From Microbacteriaceae bacterium (lineage in GTDB: Bacteria; Actinomycetota; Actinomycetes; Actinomycetales; Microbacteriaceae), in NCBI GenBank assembly GCA_011620705.1, contig WOYR01000162.1:1-6856 (forward strand): a stretch of 6,856 bases of DNA, read 5' to 3'. The notes beneath the pieces were generated by a model. That model did no database searches, was not told the DNA's origin, and was given only the letters and a program-made list of their open reading frames with translations. Positions 1 through 5,372 of the stretch are shown in pieces. Within the stretch, counting starts at the first letter, position 1; every line of letters begins with the position of its first letter. Position numbers and translations under genes: made by a program.

Positions 1-295
1 GGTAGTCACCGCCCTTGACGGTGTCGAAGGTGTGCCACTCCCAGTTGTCCTCCTCCACGTTGGCGAGGGCGGCGGCCATGCCGCCCTGTGCGGCGCCGGT
101 GTGCGAGCGGGTGGGGTAGAGCTTGGTGATGACAGCGGTGTTCGCCTTCGGCGCCGCCTCGATCGCGGCGCGCATGCCTGCGCCGCCCGCGCCCACGATC
201 ACCACGTCGTGGCGGTGGTAGTGCACGCCGTCGATCACGTCGCCGTCCTCGAATTCCGTTGCTGCTGCGGTCGTGGTGCGGGAGGAATCGGTCAC
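1..295 (-). CDS. sdhA: Succinate dehydrogenase flavoprotein subunit, N-terminal part
   Basis: This is the first 98 codons of the catalytic flavoprotein of succinate dehydrogenase (complex II), which oxidises succinate to fumarate on the cytoplasmic side of the membrane. The gene runs off the left edge. After a polar leader of about 28 residues comes a dinucleotide-binding strand-turn-helix (VVIVGAGGAGMRAA, residues 31-44). The SHTGAAQGG motif follows at 64-72, and its His65 matches the histidine that carries covalently bound FAD in this family. The stretch ending GGDY is also typical of actinobacterial SdhA. The GTG at 293-295 lies 10 bp after the sdhD stop and has only a weak upstream purine run (GAAGTGAG). 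An in-frame GTG at 236-238, preceded by GAGGA, is an alternative start that still keeps the whole FAD fold. Function is certain by family; the start is less so. Confidence 0.95.
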   Translation of the reverse strand, partial: MTDSSRTTTAAATEFEDGDVIDGVHYHRHDVVIVGAGGAGMRAAIEAAPKANTAVITKLYPTRSHTGAAQGGMAAALANVEEDNWEWHTFDTVKGGDY

Positions 296-305
296 GCGTT
301 CAGGC

Positions 306-764
306 TCACTTCGAGATCGCCGAGCAGAAGTCCGGCACGAGATTGGCTGGGGCCCCGGCGGGGCAGGGGTCGAAGGTGGTCAGCACCAGGGTGCCGAGGA
401 CGACCAGCACGACGACCGCCGCCGCCACCAGGCCGAGGAGCACCGGCCGCAGCCGGCCGTGCGCGTAGTCGTTGATGACGGTGCGCATGCCGTTGCCGCC
501 ATGGATCAGGGCCAACCAGAGCATCAGCACATCCCAGACCTGCCAGAACGGGCTCGCCCACTTGCCGGCGACGAAGGCGAAGTCGATCGCGCGGACGCCG
601 GTGCCGAGGAAGAGGTTGACGAAGAGATGGCCGAAGATCAGCACGACGAGCACGACGCCCGACAGCCGCATGTAGAGCCAGCCCCACTTCTCCCAGTTCA
701 CGCGGCGGCGCTTGGCCGGCGCCGGCGCGGTGTACGGGCTGCGGGGCGCATCGATCGTGGTCAT
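306..764 (-). CDS. sdhD: Succinate dehydrogenase membrane anchor subunit SdhD
   Basis: A 152-residue integral membrane protein that, with SdhC, anchors the SdhAB catalytic part and helps carry heme b and the quinone site. There is a basic N-terminus (KRRR, 18-21), then three hydrophobic segments at roughly 34-53, 73-92 and 105-128. His46 (FGHLFVN) in the first segment and His88 (LIHGGNGMR) in the second are candidate heme ligands; the HGGNGMRTVINDY stretch is characteristic of this anchor family. The ATG at 762-764 was chosen over upstream in-frame starts because it overlaps the sdhC stop (ATGA, 761-764) and has a GGAGG ribosome site at 769-773 with 4 nt spacing. Length and position between sdhC and sdhA are normal. 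Identification rests on both family pattern and operon context. Confidence 0.93.
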   Translation of the reverse strand: MTTIDAPRSPYTAPAPAKRRRVNWEKWGWLYMRLSGVVLVVLIFGHLFVNLFLGTGVRAIDFAFVAGKWASPFWQVWDVLMLWLALIHGGNGMRTVINDYAHGRLRPVLLGLVAAAVVVLVVLGTLVLTTFDPCPAGAPANLVPDFCSAISK

Positions 765-1195
765 GACGCCTCCGCCACGATGTTGATGATCTGGCGGGGG
801 GCGAAGCCGGCGAGCAGCACGACCCACAGCGCGATCACGATCCAGAACATCAGCCGCTGGTGCCGGGTGCCCCAGCTCCAGAAGTCGATCAGGATGATGC
901 GCAGGCCGTTGAGCGCGTGGAAGCCGATGGCGGCCACCAGCGCGAGCTCGCCGAGTCCGAGGATCGGGGTCTTGTACTCGTTGATGACCGAGTTGTACGC
1001 ATCAGGGCTGATGCGCACCAGCGAGGTGTCGAGCACGTGCACCAGGAGGAAGAAGAAGATCGCGATCCCGGTGATGCGGTGCAGCACCCAGGACCACATC
1101 CCCTCGCGACCGCGGTAGAGCGTGCCCCCGCGGTGCTGGGGTGCGGGGATCTTGGTGGCGGCGGCTGCTCCGGTTCCGGCGGCCTGGCTCGACAC
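761..1195 (-). CDS. sdhC: Succinate dehydrogenase cytochrome b556 subunit SdhC
   Basis: A 144-residue membrane anchor of complex II and first gene of the sdh operon. An Ala-rich N-terminal tail is followed by RGREGMWSWVLHRITG (residues 28-43); the HRITG element is the family signature near the quinone site. Three hydrophobic segments lie at about 43-62, 80-103 and 113-132. His53 (LLVHVLDT) and His93 (FHALNGLR) are candidate heme or quinone-site residues; the HALNGLR pattern is conserved in SdhC. The start is the GTG at 1193-1195, chosen because of a strong AAGGAGGA ribosome site at 1201-1208 with about 5 nt spacing; the longer reading frame upstream is Arg-rich and not credible. The stop overlaps the sdhD start by 4 bp, implying translational coupling. 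Confidence 0.94.
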   Translation of the reverse strand: MSSQAAGTGAAAATKIPAPQHRGGTLYRGREGMWSWVLHRITGIAIFFFLLVHVLDTSLVRISPDAYNSVINEYKTPILGLGELALVAAIGFHALNGLRIILIDFWSWGTRHQRLMFWIVIALWVVLLAGFAPRQIINIVAEAS

Positions 1196-1200
1196 GGGAC

Positions 1201-1208
1201 TCCTCCTT
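1201..1208 (-). promoter_or_regulatory. Strong ribosome binding site of sdhC
   Basis: On the minus strand the sequence reads AAGGAGGA, close to a full match to the 16S anti-Shine-Dalgarno, ending 5 nt before the GTG at 1193-1195. It decides the sdhC start. Confidence 0.85.
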
Positions 1209-1264
1209 GCACCACGTCGCGGCCGGCGGGTGGCGCGCCGTTCGCTCCTCAATCGGACAGCGCA

Positions 1265-1293
1265 AGTCTAGGCCCGCGGTTCGGCAGTCGCAG
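1265..1293 (-). promoter_or_regulatory. Candidate promoter of the sdhCDA operon
   Basis: On the minus strand a TAGACT -10 box (positions 1270 down to 1265) fits the actinobacterial TAnnnT consensus. A weak -35-like CTGCGA (1293 down to 1288) lies 17 bp upstream. Transcription would start near 1258, giving a leader of about 60 nt that contains the strong ribosome site. The -35 matches TTGACA at only three positions, so this rests mainly on the -10 and its spacing. Confidence 0.45.
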
Positions 1294-1313
1294 GCCAGGC
1301 TCACCTCACTGGT

Positions 1314-1325
1314 TAGGCTGGGCCC
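1314..1325 (+). promoter_or_regulatory. Candidate -10 box for leaderless manC transcript
   Basis: TAGGCT (1314-1319) matches TAnnnT and is followed by exactly 6 nt (GGGCCC) before the ATG at 1326, so the predicted first transcribed base is the A of the start codon. No Shine-Dalgarno sequence lies in front of manC, which fits leaderless translation, a common mode in actinobacteria. No convincing -35 is visible. Confidence 0.55.
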
Positions 1326-2450
1326 ATGGCTAAGGGCGTCGCGGGGCTCGACCGGTTCTACAGCATCATCCCGGCGGGCGGGATCGGGTCGAGGCTGTGG
1401 CCGCTGTCGCGCGCGGATGCGCCCAAGTTCCTGCACGATCTGACCGGCTCCGGCAGCTCGCTGCTGCGCGCGACTTGGGACCGCCTCGCCCCGATCGCCG
1501 GCCCCGAGCGGGTCATGGTGGTCACAGGGCGGGCGCACCGCGCCGCGGTCGAGGCGCAGATCCCGGAGCTCGCCGATGCGAACATCGTGCTCGAGAGCGA
1601 GCCGAAGGACTCGACGGCCGCGATCGGGCTGGCCGCCGCGATCCTGCACCGCCGTGAGCCGGACGTGATCGTCGGCTCCTTCGCGGCCGACCACGTCATC
1701 ACGGATGTGCGCGCGTTCCGCCGGGCGGTCGAGCAGGCGGTCGCGGCCGCCGATGCGGGCTGGATCGTCGCCATCGGCATCGCGCCGACGGAGCCGGCCA
1801 TCGGCTTCGGCTACATCCAGTGCGGGAACCCGCTCGACATCGCGGGAGCCCCTGACGCCCTGGTGGCCGAGCAGTTCGTGGAGAAGCCCGACCTTCCCAC
1901 CGCGAAGAAGTACCTGGCCGACGAGAAGCACCTCTGGAACGCGGGGATGTTCGTGGCGCGGGCCGACGTGCTGCTGGCCAGGATCGGCGAATCCGATCCG
2001 GCGCTGCTGGCCGGCCTGGAGGAGCTGGCCGCGGCGTGGGACGACCCGGCGGTCCGCGGCCCCGTCGTCGACCGGGTCTGGCCGGGGCTGGCCAAGATCG
2101 CCATCGACTACACCGTCGCGGAGCCGGCCGCGAAGGAGGGCAGGCTGGCCGTGATCCCCGGGAGCTTCGACTGGGACGACGTGGGCGACTTCGCCTCGAT
2201 CGCCAAACTGCACTCCGGCGGCCGCAGCTCCGATCTCGCCATCCTCGGAGAGAACGCCCGCGTGCTCGCGGATGCCTCCAGCGGCATCGTGGTCAGCCAG
2301 ACCGAGCGGATCATCTCGCTGATCGGCGTGCGCGACATCGTCGTCGTGGACACCCCTGACGCCCTCCTGGTCACCACCAGCCAGAACGCGCAGCGGGTCA
2401 AGAACGTGGTGGACGCGCTCAAGCTCAGCGGCCGCTCCGAGGTGCTCTGA
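1326..2450 (+). CDS. manC: Mannose-1-phosphate guanylyltransferase (GDP-mannose pyrophosphorylase)
   Basis: A 374-residue cytoplasmic nucleotidyltransferase that makes GDP-mannose from GTP and mannose 1-phosphate, a donor for mannosylated glycolipids, polysaccharides and glycoproteins. The nucleotide-binding loop PAGGIGSRLWPLSR is at residues 16-29, followed by PKFL (33-36). SFAADHVI (118-125) holds the metal-binding Asp region, PAIGFGYI (157-164) contacts the base and sugar, FVEKP (184-188) and LWNAGMF (203-209) form the sugar-phosphate pocket, and FDWDDVGDF (281-289) is the second metal-binding Asp region. It ends after the short C-terminal beta region, without the phosphomannose isomerase domain of the roughly 470-residue bifunctional enzymes. 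It is divergent from sdhC and probably a single-gene unit. The ATG has no ribosome site but a well placed -10 box, suggesting a leaderless message. Another nucleotide-sugar specificity is possible, but the motif set fits GDP-mannose best. Confidence 0.9.
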   Translation: MAKGVAGLDRFYSIIPAGGIGSRLWPLSRADAPKFLHDLTGSGSSLLRATWDRLAPIAGPERVMVVTGRAHRAAVEAQIPELADANIVLESEPKDSTAAIGLAAAILHRREPDVIVGSFAADHVITDVRAFRRAVEQAVAAADAGWIVAIGIAPTEPAIGFGYIQCGNPLDIAGAPDALVAEQFVEKPDLPTAKKYLADEKHLWNAGMFVARADVLLARIGESDPALLAGLEELAAAWDDPAVRGPVVDRVWPGLAKIAIDYTVAEPAAKEGRLAVIPGSFDWDDVGDFASIAKLHSGGRSSDLAILGENARVLADASSGIVVSQTERIISLIGVRDIVVVDTPDALLVTTSQNAQRVKNVVDALKLSGRSEVL

Positions 2451-2457
2451 GTCCGCT

Positions 2458-2479
2458 CGGGCCGGCCGGCCCGGCCGGG
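2458..2479 (+). terminator. GC palindrome behind manC, possible terminator
   Basis: A perfect 16-bp palindrome (2458-2473) can form a hairpin with a 6-bp all-GC stem (2458-2463 with 2468-2473) and a 4-nt loop. It overlaps a second palindrome, CCCGGCCGGG, at 2470-2479. It starts 8 bp after the manC stop. There is no T-run, so termination is only an inference from position. Confidence 0.35.
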
Positions 2480-2588
2480 TCCGTCCCCGCGGGCGCGCCG
2501 CGCGCACATTTCCGAATCATTACGGCGCCGTCGCGGCTTGGTAACTCTTGCGGTCCCGGACCGGAGGTCCCTCCGCGGCGAGCGCCGC

Positions 2589-2609
2589 ATTGGGTAACGT
2601 TGAGCCAAT
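2589..2609 (+). promoter_or_regulatory. Candidate promoter and overlapping inverted repeat before the BMP lipoprotein gene
   Basis: TAACGT at 2595-2600 fits the TAnnnT -10 pattern and would give a start near 2607, with a leader of about 43 nt carrying the GGAGGA ribosome site at 2640-2645. The -10 sits inside an inverted repeat ATTGG-N11-CCAAT (2589-2609), which could be an operator for a repressor. No clear -35 is seen. A related sequence, TTGGTAACTCTTG, occurs upstream at 2538-2550. Confidence 0.4.
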
Positions 2610-2639
2610 TCGCCCGGCAATCCTGCCCGGCGTGATCTT

Positions 2640-2645
2640 GGAGGA
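2640..2645 (+). promoter_or_regulatory. Ribosome binding site of the BMP lipoprotein gene
   Basis: GGAGGA ends 4 nt before the GTG at 2650. It fixes the start and excludes an ATG at 2548 in the same frame, which would place 34 extra residues before the signal peptide. Confidence 0.8.
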
Positions 2646-2649
2646 CACC

Positions 2650-3780
2650 GTGACATTGACTTCGCGCAAGACCGCGCTTGCCGGTCTCGCAGCCCTCGGC
2701 GTGAGCGCGCTCGTGCTCGCCGGGTGCTCCGCAGCCCCGACGGGAGGCAGCACCAAGACCGCTGCGTCCAACTTCCTGCCCTGCATGGTCTCCGACTCGG
2801 GCGGATTCGACGACCACTCCTTCAACGAGATCGGCCTCCAGGGCCTCCAGGCAGCGGCCAAGGACCTCGGCGTCAAGGAGAAGCACGTCGAGTCGAACAC
2901 CAACGACGACTACGCGCCGAACATCGAGGCCATGCTGGGCCAGGGCTGCAACCTGATCGTCACGGTCGGGTTCCTGCTGTCGTCCGCGACGGATGCCGCT
3001 GCCAAGGCCAACCCCGACGCGAACTTCGCCATCGTCGACGACGGGCTCGACAACGCGGGCGCGACCGGCGCCGACGGCAAGCCGACCGGCGACGGCAAGG
3101 TCGACGTGACCAACGGCAAGCCGATCCTCTTCGACACCGCCCAGGCGGCCTTCCTCGCCGGCTACGCGGCGGCGAGCTATTCGAAGACCGGCGTCGTCGG
3201 CACCTTCGGCGGCATCCAGATCCCTCCGGTGACGATCTTCATGGACGGCTTCGCCGAGGGCGTCGCCTACTACAACACGGCCAAGAGCAAGGACGTCAAG
3301 GTCGTCGGCTGGGATGTCGCCAGCCAGACCGGCACCTTCACCGGCGGGTTCGCCGCCGGCGTCGAGGCCAAGACGGCCGCTCAGGGGCTGCTCGACCAGA
3401 ACGCGGACGTGATCCTCCCGGTCGGCGGACCGATCTACCAGAGCGCCGCCGAAGCGATCAGGGACAAGAAGAACGGCAGCGTGATGATCGGCGTCGACGC
3501 CGATGTGTACAACACGGACACCTCCGTGCGCGACATCCTGCTGACCTCGGTCATGAAGGGCGTCGACAGCGGCGTCAAGGCGGTCGTCGAGGATGCAGCG
3601 GGCGGCGACTTCAACAACACGCCGTACATCGGAACCCTGAAGAACAACGGCGTCGGTCTCGCCCCGTTCCACGACTACGCCGGCAAGGTCGACTCCGGGC
3701 TCGCCAACGAGATCAAGGACATCAAGGCGAAGATCATCTCGGGCGACATCAAGGTCACATCGGCCGCGACTCCCAAGTAG
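2650..3780 (+). CDS. BMP-family lipoprotein, nucleoside-type ABC importer binding protein
   Basis: A 376-residue membrane-tethered solute-binding lipoprotein of the Bmp (PnrA-like) family, whose characterised members bind purine or other nucleosides for import. The signal peptide has Arg6-Lys7, a hydrophobic core and the lipobox LAGC (23-26), so Cys26 should be lipidated. The mature part opens with the family motif DSGGFDDHSFNEIG (49-62), the start of the first lobe and ligand pocket. Later come DTAQAAFLAGYAAA (162-175), the family's conserved helix, then GIQIPPV and the GGPIYQSA and GVDAD segments that line the cleft. Cys45 and Cys100 are the only other cysteines and could form a disulfide. 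A Gly/Asp-rich insertion lies at 132-156. The gene heads the transporter cluster and is followed by a strong hairpin. Exact ligand cannot be read from the sequence; nucleosides are the family-based guess. Confidence 0.92.
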   Translation: MTLTSRKTALAGLAALGVSALVLAGCSAAPTGGSTKTAASNFLPCMVSDSGGFDDHSFNEIGLQGLQAAAKDLGVKEKHVESNTNDDYAPNIEAMLGQGCNLIVTVGFLLSSATDAAAKANPDANFAIVDDGLDNAGATGADGKPTGDGKVDVTNGKPILFDTAQAAFLAGYAAASYSKTGVVGTFGGIQIPPVTIFMDGFAEGVAYYNTAKSKDVKVVGWDVASQTGTFTGGFAAGVEAKTAAQGLLDQNADVILPVGGPIYQSAAEAIRDKKNGSVMIGVDADVYNTDTSVRDILLTSVMKGVDSGVKAVVEDAAGGDFNNTPYIGTLKNNGVGLAPFHDYAGKVDSGLANEIKDIKAKIISGDIKVTSAATPK

Positions 3781-3795
3781 TCAGCGCGCGGAAAG

Positions 3796-3828
3796 GGCGG
3801 GGAGGCCGGCGTGTCCGGCCTCCCCGCC
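3796..3828 (+). terminator. Perfect 14-bp stem-loop after the binding-protein gene
   Basis: Positions 3796-3809 pair with 3815-3828 without mismatch, 13 of 14 pairs being G-C, around a 5-nt loop (CGTGT). It begins 16 bp after the stop codon. There is no T-run, as is common for actinobacterial terminators. It could either end most transcripts or protect the 3' end of the binding-protein mRNA, both of which would raise binding protein over the membrane components. Confidence 0.8.
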
Positions 3829-3845
3829 ACCCGTGACCACCGGAA

Positions 3846-3857
3846 TAGATTGGCACC
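3846..3857 (+). promoter_or_regulatory. Candidate -10 box for leaderless ATPase transcript
   Basis: TAGATT (3846-3851) matches TAnnnT and is followed by exactly 6 nt (GGCACC) before the ATG at 3858, the same geometry as at manC. The ATPase gene has no Shine-Dalgarno sequence, so a message beginning at its start codon is the simplest reading. No good -35 is seen. Confidence 0.5.
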
Positions 3858-5372
3858 ATGAAGCTCCAGCTCCGCGGGATCACCAAGCGGTTCGGCGCCC
3901 TGGTCGCGAACGACCACATCGATCTCACCGTCGGATCCGGCGAGATCCACGCCCTGCTGGGCGAGAACGGCGCGGGGAAGTCCACCCTGATGAACGTGCT
4001 CTACGGCATGTACCCGGCCGACGAGGGCGAGGTCCTGCTGGATGACGTCATCCAGCACTTCACCGGCCCCGGCGACGCCATGAGCGCCGGGATCGGGATG
4101 GTGCACCAGCACTTCATGCTCATCCCGGTCTTCACCGTCGCGGAGAACGTCATCCTCGGCCACGAGCCGACCAGGGCCGGCGGTCGGCTCGACCTCGCCG
4201 CCGCCCGTGCGAAGGTGCGCGAGATCTCGTCGCGTTTCGGCTTCGACGTGGATCCCGACGCCGTCGTGGAGGACCTCCCGGTCGGCGTGCAGCAGCGCGT
4301 CGAGATCATCAAGGCGCTGTCCCGCGACGCCAAGGTGCTGATCTTCGACGAGCCGACCGCGGTGCTCACCCCGCAGGAGACGGACGAGCTGATGGGCATC
4401 ATGCGCCAGCTCAAGGCAGCAGGCACCTCGATCGTCTTCATCACCCACAAGCTGCGCGAGGTGCGGGAGGTGGCGGACCGGATCACCGTCATCCGCCTCG
4501 GCAAGGTGGTGGGGGACGCGCCGCCGACCGCCAGCAACGCGGAACTCGCCTCGATGATGGTCGGCCGCGCCGTCGAGTTGATGATCGAGAAGGATCCGGA
4601 GCGGCCAGGAGCGGAGGCCCTCGTGGTCGAGGACCTCTCGGTCATCGACCACAACGACCAGTACGTGGTCTCGCACGTGAGCTTCTCGGTGCGCGCAGGC
4701 GAGGTGCTCGTCATCGCCGGCGTGCAGGGCAACGGGCAGACCGAGCTCACCGAGGCCATCATGGGCCTTCAGCCGCGGATCGAGGGGAAGATCTCGCTCA
4801 ACGGCCACGAGTTGTCCGGCCGCAGCACCCACGGCGTCCTCGACGCCGGGGTCGGCTTCGTGCCCGAGGATCGGAACGAGGACGGCCTGATCGCCGAGTT
4901 CACGATCGCCGAGAACCTCATGCTGGATCGCTCGAGCAGCGCCCCCTTCGTGCGCGCCGGCTCCTTGCAGCTCGGTGTCCTCCAGGAGTTCGCCGAGCAG
5001 AAGCTCACCGAGTTCGACATCCGCGCCCAGGGGATCGATTCGCTGGTCGGCCAGCTGTCCGGCGGCAACCAGCAGAAGGTGGTGCTCGCGCGCGAACTGA
5101 GCCGGGAGCTGCGCCTGCTCGTCGCCGCGCAGCCGACCCGCGGGCTCGATGTGGGATCGATCGAGTTCGTGCACACCCGCATCATCCAGGCGCGGGATGC
5201 CGGCATCCCTGTCGTCGTGGTCTCGACGGAGCTCGACGAGGTCGTCGCGCTCGCTGACCGCATCGCGGTGATGTTCCGCGGCGGCATCGTCGGGATCGTC
5301 CCCGGGGACACGTCGCGCGAGACGCTCGGCCTCATGATGGCCGGCGAGGTCCCGGCGGAGGCGGCCGCATGA
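3858..5372 (+). CDS. Double-domain ABC ATPase of BMP-type (nucleoside) importer
   Basis: A 504-residue cytoplasmic protein with two fused ATP-binding domains that powers the permease pair encoded after it, as in YufO/NupO-type importers. Domain 1: Walker A GENGAGKST (35-43), Q-loop Gln84 (MVHQHF), degenerate signature PVGVQQ (141-146), Walker B VLIFDE (160-165), switch His197 (FITHK). Domain 2: a Walker A-like GVQGNGQTE lacking the Lys (288-296), VPEDRNEDGL (335-344), canonical signature LSGGNQQK (400-407), and LLVAAQPTRGLD (420-431) in place of Walker B, lacking the catalytic acid. These losses are usual in the family and leave one complete and one degenerate ATP site, so the protein is probably intact and active. 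Its stop overlaps the first permease start by 4 bp. The substrate is inferred from the BMP neighbour. Confidence 0.94.
   Translation: MKLQLRGITKRFGALVANDHIDLTVGSGEIHALLGENGAGKSTLMNVLYGMYPADEGEVLLDDVIQHFTGPGDAMSAGIGMVHQHFMLIPVFTVAENVILGHEPTRAGGRLDLAAARAKVREISSRFGFDVDPDAVVEDLPVGVQQRVEIIKALSRDAKVLIFDEPTAVLTPQETDELMGIMRQLKAAGTSIVFITHKLREVREVADRITVIRLGKVVGDAPPTASNAELASMMVGRAVELMIEKDPERPGAEALVVEDLSVIDHNDQYVVSHVSFSVRAGEVLVIAGVQGNGQTELTEAIMGLQPRIEGKISLNGHELSGRSTHGVLDAGVGFVPEDRNEDGLIAEFTIAENLMLDRSSSAPFVRAGSLQLGVLQEFAEQKLTEFDIRAQGIDSLVGQLSGGNQQKVVLARELSRELRLLVAAQPTRGLDVGSIEFVHTRIIQARDAGIPVVVVSTELDEVVALADRIAVMFRGGIVGIVPGDTSRETLGLMMAGEVPAEAAA
5357..5361 (+). promoter_or_regulatory. Ribosome binding site of the first permease, inside the ATPase gene
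   Basis: GGAGG ends 7 nt before the ATG at 5369, within the last codons of the ATPase gene. It supports the overlapping start and translational coupling. Confidence 0.7.

Noticed and set aside
273..1118. Plus-strand frame of 281 codons opposite sdhD and sdhC
   Set aside because: It is antisense to two membrane-anchor genes with clear helices and coupled starts; the product is charged low-complexity sequence.
1002..2507. Open frame of about 501 codons on the minus strand across manC and the sdhC promoter region
   Set aside because: It overlaps sdhC in another frame and manC antisense, and its Arg/Asp/Gly-rich product has no recognisable fold.
2548..2649. Upstream ATG extending the BMP lipoprotein by 34 residues
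   Set aside because: It would bury the signal peptide inside the protein, and the GTG at 2650 has a well spaced GGAGGA.
2724..3836. Long plus-strand frame overlapping the BMP lipoprotein gene
   Set aside because: The product is almost entirely Arg/Gly/Gln and the frame runs through the hairpin; the lipoprotein frame has a signal peptide and family motifs.
3675..5174. Open frame of about 499 codons on the minus strand, opposite the ATPase
   Set aside because: Same compositional shadow; no motif, no ribosome site, fully antisense to an unmistakable ABC ATPase.
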